Shown here piece after piece: positions 19,860-31,203 of a stretch of DNA of 64,000 bases. The notes under the pieces are model-generated. The model did no database searches. It saw only the letters and a program-made list of their open reading frames with translations, and had not been told where the DNA came from. Each line of letters starts with the position of its first letter. The first letter of the stretch is position 1. Made by a program: the position numbers and the translations under genes. This DNA comes from Diplolepis rosae (lineage: Eukaryota > Arthropoda > Insecta > Hymenoptera > Diplolepididae). The stretch lies in assembly GCA_030998225.1 (NCBI GenBank), contig JAPYXD010000553.1, forward strand, positions 3,968,001 through 4,032,000. The letters run 5' to 3'.

Positions 19860-21610
19860 GTTTGGGTTAAACCAAGCTTGTTTATTAATCCCTTCTCAGT
19901 ACAGTACGTCCTTTTTACAGTGGTGGCCTTCTGTATGGATGCGCTGTGGGTCGTGGCGCTGACCGGGGGCGGGCTGGGCTGCCGATGTAACGCGTGTTCG
20001 GGCCGCGTGGCCTTGTAGGTGGGCGGCACGGTCGGGTAGGCCGTCTCCTGGTGGAAGGGTCGTCCTGCGGTGGCGGAATCAGTGCTATCTTCAGCACTGG
20101 CGTTGTCCTGGTCTGCTTACGTGTAGCCGGGCTCAAGCCTGGGGACTCGAAGTTCTCTTTCCCTGTCGGGGCAAATAGCCGGCGCGGTGTTGGTCGAGCG
20201 TGTGGCGTAACTCGGGCTTGTCTGGATCCTAGCCCTGGGGACACGTGGATTGGGGAGCACGTTAGCTCTAACTCCCAGATAGGGGACCCTAAGACTTCAT
20301 CCAGGGTACGTTCCCTCTGTCCGTAAGCAGGCTCAGGCGTCCTCGGCGTCGGGGCGGTGTACTGCCCTTCCAATTGGTCGAAAAGCGCGGAGAGCTCCGC
20401 ACTTGACAGCGGGGTGGTGTCCGACGTCGGCGGTGTGGCGGCTGGAACGGGTAGTGGTGAGGCGGCTGCGGTTGCCGGCGTCTCGGTGGGTACCGTAACG
20501 TCTGACGCGGGCCTGGTCGTGGCGAGTTTCGGCGTTGGATGGTAAGGTCGGGGTAGATTGTCCACCGAGGCAGTCGTGGCTATTTCGTCATAGCCTGGGT
20601 GGTGGGGATCGTACCCCGCGGCCTCGTCTGCGTCGTGGGGCAACTCTTTCCGGTGGGCTCGGGATACAGGGGTCCGGTGGTGACCTCGCCTGTGGAGTCC
20701 CTCTTTTCCTCGGCGAATCCTTTCCGGGCCTTCCAAGCTTCTAAACGCTTGGCGTTTCGTCGGGCGTTAGCTGGGCCGTGGCTGCGCTTCCGGCGTTGTT
20801 TCGCAGACACCAGCTGGGAAAAAAAATGGGGAAAAGGCGGTTGAGTGTCTGGACTGCCGTGTGGGGTGCCAGTGGCTCGAGTCGCGTAAGAGCGAGTGTG
20901 TGTCGCTGAATTCCAACGACGGGGTAGAGTGCGTGGCGAGAGAGAGAGAGAGGCTCGCTGTGTATCCAGCGGTTCGAGCAAGTGAGAAAGGATGCCACTG
21001 AGTGCCAGTGACAGTGCAGAGTGTGAATGGTGAGAGAGAAAGAGAGAGAGTAAAGGGACAAAAGATGTCACTGAATACCAGTGACAGTGTAGAGCGTGAG
21101 TGGTGAGAGAGAAAGAAAGAGAGTAAGGGAGGAAAAAAAATAATAATATCACTGAGTACCAGTGACAGTGTAGAGCGTGAGTGGTGAGAGAGAAAGAGAG
21201 GGAGCAAAAGAGAAAGGATGTCACTGAGTGCCAGTGACAGTACAGAGTGTGAGCGGTGAGAGAGAAAGAGAGGGAGTGAGGGACTCGCTGTGTATCCAGC
21301 GGTCCAAGTAAGGGTGAGAGCGTGTCACTGAGTCCCAGTGACAGTGTAAAAAAATGTGCGTTCAAATGAGGAAACTTACGGTTGGCTGAGGCTGGAAGCG
21401 GACCGGGACCGGAGTCGGGAGCAGAAAAGGCACCAAGTGGAGTTGATACATTGTATGCTTTATTCTTTTAATTCGAACTACACTTCTAAAATAAAACTTA
21501 GAATAAGACACTTTGGTTATTGGCGAGGTTGCTTGGTGGCTGCTGTCTTAGGTCAGGGATGCTACCCTGAACTCAACTGTCACTCAAACGTCTCGAGGCC
21601 CTTTTTATAG
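19860..21610 (-). CDS. GC-rich, apparently spliced gene of unknown function
   Basis: On the minus strand a TATA element (21,603-21,609) precedes a leader. The sequence then shows a good donor (GTAAGT, 21,379-21,374) and a pyrimidine-rich acceptor (TTTTTTTTCCCAG) at 20,814. Exon 2 (from 20,813) is GC-rich. One frame encodes 273 residues (20,736-19,915), proline/threonine-rich, including SAELSALFDQLEGQYTAP, TLDEVLGSPIWELEL and RRLFAPTGKENFESPGL. An overlapping frame at the start of exon 2 gives basic KQRRKRSHGPANARRNAKRL, so a frameshift between the frames is possible. A polyadenylation signal AATAAA lies near 19,880. I recognise no family; viral-like or LTR-element gag is possible, but no paired LTRs were found. 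Confidence 0.4.
20814..21379 (-). other. Putative intron filled by a minisatellite
   Basis: The 566-bp interval runs from donor GTAAGT to acceptor CAG as read on the minus strand. Most of it is the CACTG minisatellite plus a GAGAGA-rich run. Its AG-rich plus strand makes the intron strongly pyrimidine-rich in the sense direction. Confidence 0.45.
20996..21346. repeat. Minisatellite, five units of 72-104 bp
   Basis: CACTGA(G/A)T(G/A/C)CCAGTGACAG begins units at 20,996, 21,069, 21,150, 21,222 and 21,326. Each is followed by GTGAGAGAGAAAGAGAG-type purine runs. The unit head is itself a quasi-palindrome (CACTG...CAGTG). TCGCTGTGTATCCAGCGGT occurs twice (about 20,954 and 21,280). Confidence 0.8.
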
Positions 21611-22080
21611 GGATGGAAATATCGGGGAGGAGTGTCGCAGTGGAAGGAGTATCGTTTTTTTTGCATAGTTTTTGAGTACCGATACTCCTTCCTCTTGCCA
21701 GTTCACTGACCGCTTGGAGGGAGGTAATGTTGCTGTCCCTCTCACTCCTGTGGTCGGCGTCGTCTCGTCCTTTTCTTCCCAATTCGAGGCGATTGATTGG
21801 GAAGGGGTAGGCGTCGAGAGAGTGCTCTCCTCTCTGCTTTTCCTTGCCTTTCCCGACTTTCACTTTTCTAGCTTGCAGTGAAGTGGGGGTAGTTCTAGGC
21901 AAAGGGGGTGAGACGGTAGAGAGAGGGAGGCACTCGCATCTGGTCGGTAGGTTGCGGTGGTGCGACAAGGACGAGGCTTTTCCGATGCTGGTGCGTACGT
22001 TGAAGGAGGACGCACCGTCGTACCCTTCTAACGGTACTGCTTTTCGTAAGCCTCAAGACGTTTTATAAGTGAATTTCGGA
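21611..22080. other. GC-rich upstream region of the unknown gene
   Basis: Mixed sequence with a 131-codon minus-strand frame (21,968-21,573) that overlaps the putative promoter. It lacks recognisable content and I do not call it. It could be promoter or LTR-like sequence of the downstream GC-rich unit. Confidence 0.3.
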
Positions 22081-23090
22081 CAAGCATCTTCCGATGGTGG
22101 AAAAGATTGGATATTTTTCCACTATTATTATATACGGCTGAAGGCGCGTATAACACCTATTAATATATTTTTCTGGATTTTTTTGTTGGAGCTACAAAAG
22201 GTAAAATTAAGTACAAAAATCTTTTTATAATTGAAAAATTCTTAATTGCTGACACGAATTTCTTAAAAATCAATTTATAATATCACTATAGGCAATTATA
22301 TTTACATACTAATTTTGACCTACTGCAGTTTCTGGAGAAAAAGATTGCAGAAAGATAATAGTGGGTCATTTGAATTCAACAGAAACTTACGTTTAGAAAC
22401 ATCTTTCAAACTTTTTAAAATGATTATTACATTACGACTTATCATTAATTTTTACAAACATCTTAAATTTAATTTTGTTGTGACATCAATTTATGGAATT
22501 GACATATTGTCTTCGACTTATATAGTTGTTTAACGCACAATTTCAACTGCTTTCGTCTTATAGTCTTTCTCTTAAAAGTATTTTTGTTCTGTGAAACGAT
22601 TATTCCGTAATTGCCATTTAAAAATTTAAGTTGTTTTTTTAAAAACTTTTTATGTAATAAATTTGTTATTAAACATGAGAACTATTTCTCGTCATTTATT
22701 TTTCTAAATTATCTGCAGAAAAATTAATAAAAACTGTAATTTTCTTATCATATAGACAATTTTATACAAACATTAGTTAATATTGTCTAATAGTATCGTT
22801 ATAAGCTCTAATTCAGTTTCATATTTATATTACATTTCAATCAAATTCAATTATTTTTAATACAATATTATTAAATTTTACATATAGTCTATTATAATAG
22901 AAATTAAAAGTTATATTGAACCTCAACTTTTAATAAACGCTAATATGTTGTTGGATAAATTGAATTAAGAGTTGATAAATGATAATGTTCTTAGCTTTTA
23001 TTAAAGTATTCTCTATTATTTTAATAACATTTCTTAATGGAAGGTTAATATAATTCACTTTGTCCATTTGGCTTGTGAAAAATTTGTATG
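22081..23090. other. AT-rich stretch, nothing recognised
   Basis: About 1 kb of strongly AT-rich sequence without coding content or a repeat partner that I can find. Confidence 0.4.
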
Positions 23091-23094
23091 AAAA

Positions 23095-23930
23095 AAAATT
23101 GTTAACGCCAGAAAAATTTGTTTGTTGGGTCTCTTTGTTAGTCTAACAAAACTGTTCTGTTGATGTAACAAAAATGTTCTGTTTGTCAAACAAAATGCTT
23201 TTGTTGAGGCTTGTTGTCCTAACAAAATACTTTTGCTCTTTTGAAATAATATAATTTCGCAGCTTTGTTTCAAATTTCATTTGCATTCCCAGCACTTTAT
23301 TTTCTAAAAGTTTTGCGAGGAAATAACTGCTGGGCATGAGAGCCTCAAGTACTTCTTTATCTACACTTTGCTCTAAAAAGCAAAAAGTTAAGTCTTAATA
23401 TATTTAACAATTTAATTTGAGACATACATAAAAAGTATTTGAAAATAATAAAATGTATAACGATGAATATATCTAGGTTAACATTTTGACTATACTTAAT
23501 AGTTACTTTTGAAGGTGTCAATGAGGCACCTTAAACCCCAGTCCTCTAGAAGTCGTGTTGTTTCCTTGTCTGTCATATTATTTGAATTAAACACATCACA
23601 TATAATCGACTAGCGAAAATATATTTCAATCGAGCATAAAGAACAACAGCGGCATCCGTCATATTAGACAAGAATGTGCTCGCATCTCCGGCTAACAATA
23701 AGTGAACACGCATGCGTGATCGCGTATCTAATTAGTCTAACTAAACAGGTTTGTTGTCTCAACAAAACTTTGTCTAGGCCAACAAAATAATTTTATGTTA
23801 ACAACACAATATTTTGTTGGCCCAACAAAATAATTTTGTGATAACAATCAAAATTTTGCAATGGCAACAAAAACTGCTTAAAAAAACGCTTTTGTTGTGA
23901 TGCCTAAATTTTGTTATCAGTGTTATTATA
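23095..23930. repeat. Paired arrays of AACAAAA/TTTTGTT motifs
   Basis: At 23,110-23,240 and again at 23,745-23,925 the motifs AACAAAAT and TTTTGTTG occur many times in both orientations, often as TTTTGTTG-n4-AACAAAAT diads. The ~500 bp between is unrelated. This is the layout of a non-autonomous element with subterminal motif arrays, similar in design to the CCC- and CAC-terminal families, but the termini are not clear. Confidence 0.5.
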
Positions 23931-23970
23931 ATAATATCTTATTTATGTTCAGATATTTAAGTTACACAAT

Positions 23971-25441
23971 AGGGTGTTTCACAAAAAAGTTTTTTTTGTT
24001 TGTCCGCGGCCGTATCGCGACAATTGGTTTCTGTGGGTGAGAAAATACTTAATTTTTTCAGATTAAAAAAAAAATGTAGAGGTCGCGAGCATCAATTTTA
24101 TGTAAAAATTAAGATTTTTGTAGGTTTCATTTTTTCAAAGCTTAAATATTAATTATAGAGAAATACTCGATAGATGAAAATGGTCGATAATACATAGCAC
24201 GAAACTGTCATTTTACAGCTGATTGAAAAACAAAAAAAATTGGTCCCGGTAGTGGTCACAAAAGGCATGATTTCGTAGTAACATAAAGAGATAAAGACAC
24301 AATTGTATACCTAAACATTTTTTATAAGGATTGAAAAAATTACGGGATCTTCTCCGTACAATAGGGAAAAAACTGTTATGAAGATAAGAGGAAAAATTTT
24401 AAAACGAAGGGCAAGAAAAAAAATATAAATAAAAAAAAAAAATTATTTGATAGTGCGGCTTATAATGGCTTCTTTATCATTGAACTACACCAAGTAATTA
24501 ATAAACGCTCTATTAAAATGTTCCTACAGCATTAAATAATCATGGAAAACACATAAACATTTTACAATATCATTTTACAATTTCCTTCAGCTAGTAAATC
24601 TGCGATAATTAAAGGATTTATTTTATGATAATATAAATTGTTTATACGTTTTCTATGATTATTTAATGCTCTAAGAACACTTTAATAGGGCGTTTATTAA
24701 TTACTTGATGTAGTTCAATGATAAAGAAGCCATTATAAGCCGCACTATCAAATAATTTTTTTTTTTTATTTATATATTTTTTTTTGCGCTTCGTTTTAAA
24801 ATTTTTCCTCTTATCTTCATAACAGTTTTTTTTTCTCTGAACTATTTTGCAATTTATATTATTCAAAAGACCAATTCTTGCATTATTAGTTTTATTTTTT
24901 ATTTATATAGGTATCACTCATTCCTAGTTTCAATCTGCCATCAAAGATATTAATCTTTGCAACTCTCAATGGTAATTTATAAAGTGCGGATCTCATTGAA
25001 ATGTTCAGCAAAGTACCTACTTACTGTTATTAACAGTTTTTTCCCTATTGTACGGAGAAGATCCCGTAATTTTTTCAATCCTTATAAAAAATGTTTAGGT
25101 ATACAATTGTGTCTTTATCTCTTTATGTTACTACGAAATCATGCCTTTTGTGACCACTACCGGGACCAATTTTTATTGTTTTTCAATCAGCTGGAAAATG
25201 ACAGTTTCGTGCTATGTATTATCGACCATTTTCATCTATCGAGTATTTCTCTATAATTAATATTTAAGCTTTTAAAAAATTAAAACTACAAAAATCTTAA
25301 TTTTTAAATAAAATTGATGCTTGCGACCTCTACATTTTTTTTAATCTGAAAAAATTATGTAAGTATTTTCTCACCCACAGAAACCAATTGTCGCGATACG
25401 GCCGCGGACAAACAAAAAAATTTTTTTTGTGAAACACCCTA
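23971..25441. mobile_element. Long-TIR palindromic element with 9-bp target duplication
   Basis: The ends AGGGTGTTTCACAAAAAA and its inverse are flanked by TTACACAAT at 23,962-23,970 and 25,442-25,450. The arms are about 580 bp: 23,971-24,551 against 24,647-25,441, the right one enlarged by a 200-bp insertion at 24,832-25,031. The spacer is only ~95 bp. Long inverted arms with 9-bp duplications are typical of Mutator-like or Foldback elements. No transposase is encoded. Arm identity looks above 95% over long stretches, suggesting recent formation or gene conversion. Confidence 0.75.
24832..25031. mobile_element. 200-bp insertion in the palindrome's right arm
   Basis: It is flanked by AACAGTTTTTT at 24,821-24,831 and 25,032-25,042. 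The left arm lacks it and shows the empty site (AAAAAACTGTT near 24,370). A second copy lies at about 31,768-31,970 with ~95% identity. There are no inverted ends, and the 11-bp duplication points to a short retroposon. No A/B boxes recognised. Confidence 0.7.
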
Positions 25442-25450
25442 TTACACAAT

Positions 25451-26030
25451 GATGCATTATCCAATCGAAAAACGATGAAAGCACTCGAACAACATTCTGA
25501 AACGAATTACTATATACGAAAAATCGAAATTGAATGTTTCAAATTTTGCTACGCGTCGCGAGGTTTCTAGCAAGTTGATATTCATAATATGAATTTCTCA
25601 AATACACTTTCCAAGTTATAATATTCATTGTTCGACTTATTAAAATTATTTTCAGAAACCTTAGTAATCAATATCAATATTAATTTTCGTACTCTTAACT
25701 TTTCGAATAGAGATTAATAATATTTGGTATTTAGAATAATAATTTGTCTTCTACATGAATGAAACGAAAAGTTGCTTAGATGATACTTGAGAAAATATTC
25801 AAACTCACAGTAAGATTTCATCTTAGATTTTAGTTGAACTTTACAATTCTATTGTATAATGCAATGAATGGCATTTTTTTCGAAAAAATTCACAAACATT
25901 TTGCATTCTATGACTTATTTTGAATGAAGGATTAATATTCTGCACTGAAAAACTAAAATCTTTTTACAGAATAAATTTTACCTAACTTAGATAAAACATT
26001 CAATTTTTTTAATGTTATTTCATAACAGAC
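25451..26030. other. AT-rich stretch between elements
   Basis: Nothing recognised. The boundary with the R1 element to the right is uncertain, because composition rises in GC from about 26,030. Confidence 0.35.
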
Positions 26031-26630
26031 GTGTCCATCCCCATGCATGAAGAAGGATGTATGCCCCAGGCAGCGGCGCTGAGAATGAGTCTGCGAGTGT
26101 CTGTGAGGAATGAGTGAACTGATTGAATGACAGCGCCGCCTGACTGTGATATGTGTCCTTCGAATGTGAGAGGAGAACCTATAGACGGTCTCCCTCTTGA
26201 AAGAGACTAAGAGCGAATTAGTGTATGGAATCTCCTGGGGGACACTACAAAAGGCTCCGCAGTCTGTGACCAAGAGCAGTCCAAACGATCGTTTTCGTAT
26301 TGCATCCCACTGGGAGTGCTTCGTCGCCGAGTGGTGTCTTCCCCGGCCCACGAGGTGGCGAGGTTGATGTGAGCCTAGCTCTGCCGAGGTGGGGTGCCAT
26401 GCGGGATCAGAAGCCAGCCCCTTGGGGACCTTGATCAGGTAGTGCGTATTGAACACAGGTGTCGGAGCCTGTGTTGCTTCGAGCGAGTCCGGTCTGTCCG
26501 CGAATTCCGGGACCGGCTAAGCGGAGATTGGGCCTGAGGGAACTGGGGTGGGACTTCGGTCCGAGGGTACACCCGTTCCCAACCTTTCCGACCCGCTCCT
26601 CTATGCACGATGCGCTGGTGAAATTGATTT

Positions 26631-27802
26631 ATGAATTCCAATAAAAAAACTGTGGGGAAAGTGGACTTGGGTGCTTCATCAGGAGCTAAGGGATGGAAGG
26701 ACGTCCTTCAGCACCTAAAGGAGCAACACGAGAAAATGGAAAAGTTAGCCAGGGCCCTGAGCGTAATACAAAAGGGTATGCTCAAGAATAACCCTGGCTT
26801 TGTAAAAGACTCGGTCAATGAGGCAGCTGAGGTGTTGGGCGGTATGCTCAACACCCACAGGTGCCTACTTAAAAGCGGGGTGGAACTCCAGAAGAGGCTG
26901 GAGACCCACCCCGCGTCGAAAAAAATGGGTATCTTCCGGAGACTGCGCTCTGCGTCTCTGGGAGACACCCCACAAACGCAGACAAAAGGTGAGAAGAGGG
27001 CAGCCCCCTCCCCCGTCAGCAAAGAACTCCTAAGAGGGGGGAAAGGCGGCCTGTCACCGTCGTATGCACAGGTGGCCAAGAGCCAGGCCTCGATTAAAGA
27101 TGGGGACTGACAAGTCGTCGCCAAAAAGAAAAAAAAGAAAAAAGTGGTAACGGAGAGAAGGTCGAAGGACCCGGTGCAAGAAGCACAGGGTACAAACGAC
27201 AAGAGTACCCCGAAGCGCTCCTTGCCCGCCAGGTCGGGCGACGCCATCAAGGTGTCGGCGAAGGACGGCCAGTCCTACGCCGACATCTTGAAGGAGATGA
27301 AGGCAAAAGTCGACCCCCGGAGGCAGGACTTGAGGTCCTGTCTATCCGGAGGACCAGGAAGGAAGAAGTCCTTCTGGTCCTCAAAAAGGGGGGAGACCTT
27401 TCGGCCTTCCGAAAGGAGCTCGACCTGGCGGTCGGGGAAAGGGCGCAAATTTCAGCTCTGGTCTTGACGAGGTCCCACGAAATTAGGGACCTCGATGACA
27501 CCATTGAAAAAGAAGAGGTTGTGTCTGCCCTGTGCTTGGCATTGGGCAGACCAGCCTTTGAGGGGTCCTGCAGGCTCTTCACCCGCTTTGGTGGGGTGAA
27601 GACTGCAGTGATCCGGCTAGCTGAGGCAGACGCCGCGCGTCTGCTTCAGCTAGGTAAGTTGAGGATCAGGTGGGTAGAGTGCCGCATTCGCGAGCACGTG
27701 GAAGTCGCCCTCTGCTTCAGGTGCCTTGGGTACGGCCACGGGTCCCGGGGCTGCAGCAACCCCGACAGGAAAAACGCCTGTTGGAGATGCGGCGCCACGT
27801 GA
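26631..27802 (+). pseudogene. R1 copy 1 gag (ORF1)
   Basis: The N-terminal part (26,631-27,110) includes a helical segment, KVDLGASSGAKGWKDVLQHL. A TGA at 27,108-27,110 interrupts the frame, which then continues through a lysine run and QSYADILKEMKAKVD. A frameshift near 27,320 moves the reading to the frame with RSHEIRDLDDTIEKEEVV. That leads to CCHC knuckles: CFRCLGYGHGSRGC, then CWRCG with a TGA just after it (about 27,800), HLARTC and CLSC. Three zinc-knuckle motifs in this order are typical of R1 gag proteins, which bind element RNA. Damage: two stops and one frameshift. Confidence 0.7.
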
Positions 27803-27834
27803 CACTTGGCCAGGACCTGTAAGGCGCCACCAAG

Positions 27835-28797
27835 GTGCCTGTCATGCGCAGACAGGGGCGACAAAGATGTCGCCCACGTGTCAGGGAGCGGCTCCTGCAC
27901 GGTCTTCCGGGAAGAGCTTCGGAGGTTGAGAGGCAGGGATTGAAGTTCCTGCAGCTCAACCTCGGAAGGGGGAAGGATGCCCAGGACCTCCTGATGCAGA
28001 CTGCCAGGGAGAGGGACGCTGATGTGCTGCTCATTAGTGAGCAGTACAAGTGGTCCGATAACTCTGCTTGGTATCAGGATGCATCAAGGAGCGCCGGCAT
28101 CCTTGTTTGTAACCCTGATTTGGGCGTCGGAGACTTCCTGGAGACCGACGCGGGGTCCGTTTGGGTGAAGGTGGCGGGTGTGCGTGTGTACAGCTGCTAC
28201 TTCTCCCTCGTTGATCCCTTCGATGTCTTTGAGACCCAGATCCTCCTCCTTGAGGAAAGCCTCCGTGAGGCCATCGGGCGATCCCTCATAGGGGGTGACT
28301 TCAACAGTAAGTCGCCCGAGTGGGGTGAGGCCCGCCTAGATAGGAGGGGAATCTTGGTTGGCGAGATGGTCGCTAGGAACGAACTGATCGTCTTGAATCA
28401 GGCCGGGGAATTTACGTTCAGACGAGGAGCGGGGGGGTCAATAATTGATCTCACGATTGCCGCACCTCGACTCGCTTCAAGGATAAGCTACTGGTCGGTC
28501 CTCGAGGTAATAACCTTGAGTGCCCACCGGTGCATCGAATTTAGTCTAGAACAAGGGTGTCAAGCGGTGGAAAAGGGTAGGGGCGGCGAAGGAAGGAGCC
28601 CCTCCTGGAGCACGAGACGACTCAGCAGGGAAAGACTTCGCGAACACCTCGAAGAAACCAGGCTCATCGATGAGCTTGGTTGGGTCTGCCCTGCTGGGTC
28701 GCTTGAAGCTGCTGTGCGCTCGGTGAGGCAGAAGGTGGTCGCGGCTTGTGACTACTCGATGCCTCGCCGTATGCGCAGGCAAGCCAAGGGTTCGATG
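27835..28797 (+). pseudogene. R1 copy 1 endonuclease region of ORF2
   Basis: The domain proper starts near 27,940 with LKFLQLNLGRGKDAQDLL, then LLISEQY (catalytic Glu), LIGGDFNSKSPEW, and SIIDLTIAAPRL. The usual SDH triad near the end is SAH (GCC at 28,522-28,524), and in copy 2 it is SGH (GGC at 61,346-61,348), so a conserved catalytic Asp is absent from both. The region ends at TAA (28,798-28,800), where copy 2 has a Tyr codon. Function in an active element: target nicking for primed reverse transcription. Confidence 0.75.
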
Positions 28798-28800
28798 TAA

Positions 28801-30975
28801 TGGTGGAACGACCAGTTGGCAGCCCTACGTCGGGAATGCCTCGCAGCGCGGCGAAAATTCACCTGTTCAAAGGGGGATGCTACGCTGCACGAGGCATGGA
28901 AAGGGGCAAAAACAGCATTGAGGCGAGGCATAAAGAAAAGCCGACTTCAATGCTGGAAAGACTTGATCGGTGAGGTCGAGAAGGACCCATGGGGTCTCGC
29001 CTGCAAAATAGTCACCAAGAGATTGGTGACTGGAAGAAAGACCTTGGGCCTGGATAATCCCGATCGAGTCAAGTACATTGTGCGAAGCTTGTTTCCACAC
29101 GTGGAGCCGTTCCAAAGACAGGGCTGAAGTTCCTGCGTGGTCCGGCGCGAAGAACTCTTCACTCTCGAGGAACTAAAGAGAGTGGGTGGAAGGCTTAAGG
29201 CAAATACAGCGCCGGGTATCGACGGGGTACCGAACGAGATCCTCAAAGAGGTGATCGGGGCATACCCGGAGATCCTCCTAGAAGCCTTTAACTCCTGTCT
29301 TCGGGATGGGAGGTTCTTCGCAGATTGGAAGAAGCAGATGTTGGTCCTGCTGAGGAAGGGCAACAAACCTCTAGGGGTTGCCTCGTCGTATAGACCAATA
29401 TGCTTATTGGATACGATGGGGAAGCTTCTGGAGGAGTTGATTCTACAACGGCTTCAGGCTCTCTTGGTCGGGGAGAACGGGCTCTCGGAAAACCAGTTCG
29501 GATTCAGGAAAGGCAGGTCCACTGTGGACGCCATCCAAGCTGTGGTTAACATTGCCACAAATGCAAGAAAAGGAACTGGTAAGCGTAAGGGATTCTGTGC
29601 GTTGATTAGCATTGACATACGCAATGCGTTCAATACCGCGAGATGGGACATCTGCATCGAGGCGATGATGCAGAAAAAGGTTCCAAACTACCTGTTGCGA
29701 ATGATAGATGACTATCTGAGCGACAGGTGGGTGATATACGAGGGCGACAAATGCTCTCTCAAAGAAGAGATGACATGTGGCGTTCCTCGAGGGTCGCGCG
29801 TGGGTCCACTCGTTTGAAACATCATGTACGATGACTTTCTGCGCATGGACCTACCTGCTGGAACGAGCATCGTCGGCTTCGCGGATGACGCACTTGTTGT
29901 GTGCGCCGCTGACAACGTCGGAATCCTAGAGCTGAGGATCAATGAAAGTCTGTGGCGAGCAAAGCGCTGGTTGGATGGCAGAGGTCTTAAAATGGCCCCT
30001 GGGAAAACCGAGGCTTTGCTCGTTACGGACAGGAGATCCTTCCAATATCCGAGGATCGTTCTCGGAGAGTATGAAGTCGAGTGGAAAAGAAGCATTAAGT
30101 ACCTGGGGGTGCAGCTGGATCGTAGGCTTAGCTTTGGAGAACACCTAAAGATCGCAGCTACCAAAGCCATCCAATTTGGAGCGAAATTGGCCCGGCTTAT
30201 GCCAAACATTGGTGGACCCAGGGAAGCGAAAAGAAGATTGGTGGCGAACGTGGTCCATTCGAAGCTGCTTTATGCGGCTCCGGTCTGGGCCAATGCCTTG
30301 CAAAACCATGCTTTCCAGAAGAAGCTGCTCTCGGCGCAGAGACTTGTCGCGCTAAGAATTGTTTCGGCATATAGAACTATCTCGACGAGCGCTGTGCTGG
30401 TCCTGGCGAGCGTCCCGCCAATAGATTTATTGGCGGAGGAAAGCCAGGAAACCTTTCAGCTTCGCAAGGAGCTTACGTGCGTCGACCTGCAGGAAATCGC
30501 TCGCGCGAAGGAGGCCATCCGCAAGGATGGAAGGCGCAAACTCGTCGAGAAATGGCAGATGAGATGGCATGGCGAGCAGACAGGGAGATGGACCTACCGC
30601 CTGATCCCGGAGCTCGCCACCTGGCTGAATAGAAAGCACGGGGAAATCGGCTTTTACTTGGCGCAAGCGCTCTCGGGCCATGGCTGTTTTAACGCGTACC
30701 TTAGGCGCTTTAAGAAGAGAGATGAGGAGACGTACTGCTACTGCGATTCCCCGGTGGATAACGCGGAGCACGCACTCTTCGGCTGCGCAAAATGGGGTGT
30801 GGCTAGGGAGGTCCTTGGTCAGGCGGTGGGTTCCGAACTTACTCCTGACACGATGGTCCCTCTCATGCTCCAGTCTGAACGGTTCGGGACGCTCATCGAG
30901 TCATTCCTCACACTCGTAATGAAGACGAGAGAACTTGATGGGCGTCGAGAGCGAAACAACGGGGAGGGCCAGTAG
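28801..30975 (+). pseudogene. R1 copy 1 reverse transcriptase region of ORF2
   Basis: In frame with the endonuclease. Motifs are NTAPGIDGVPNEIL, YRPICLLDTMGKLLE, QFGFRKGRSTVDAIQ, SIDIRNAFNTARW, CGVPRGSRVGPLV and FADDALVV (about 29,877-29,900). The C-terminus carries the Cys/His motif CYCDSPVDNAEHALFGC near 30,738-30,790. There are two in-frame TGA codons, at 29,125-29,127 and 29,815-29,817; copy 2 has Arg and Cys codons there, so these are point nonsense changes. No RNase H follows, consistent with the R1 clade. Confidence 0.8.
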
Positions 30976-31203
30976 AAATCGCATCGGGGCCTGCATCCGC
31001 GGTCCTGCGTCTCGGGTAGACTTGACTGTCCACGTCGTTCGGGGGTTTATTGAAAGGCGGTTCCGCGGGTGGTTTATTGGTTCGAGAGAGGGGGTTTTTT
31101 GGTTTTAACAGGTATGCTTAGACCCGTCCTAGGAGAGCCCTGTACAACGTCTACAAAAGATTTTGCCATTTTTCCTCCTCACCAAAAAAAAAAAAAAAAA
31201 AAA
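30976..31203 (+). other. R1 3' UTR and poly(A) tail
   Basis: The 3' UTR includes CGGTTCCGCGGGTGGT and GGTTCGAGAGAGGGGG, shared with 58,255-58,404 and 63,950-64,000. It is followed by GATTTTGCCATTTTTCCTCC and an A-run of ~22. Compared with copy 2 about 100 bp is missing around 31,050. Confidence 0.75.

Larger units (their letters stand above)
26030..31203 (+). mobile_element. R1-clade LINE, copy 1, near full length with stops
   Basis: This is a GC-rich block with leader (about 26,030-26,630), gag with zinc knuckles, endonuclease, reverse transcriptase without RNase H, a 3' UTR, and poly(A) at 31,182-31,203. Protein content matches the R1 clade, but the flanks are not 28S rDNA, so this lineage is not confined to rDNA. 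A target duplication was not found and the 5' end is approximate. The endonuclease-RT frame is open across 27,835-30,975 apart from three single-codon stops. A related copy is at 59.7-64 kb and a 3' fragment at 58.2 kb. Confidence 0.8.

Noticed and set aside
20741..21365. Leucine/serine/histidine-rich minus-strand frames up to 261 codons
   Set aside because: They are translations of the CACTG minisatellite inside a putative intron; repetitive in several frames.
26708..30771. Minus-strand frames opposite R1 copy 1
   Set aside because: Shadows of the plus-strand endonuclease and RT reading frame.
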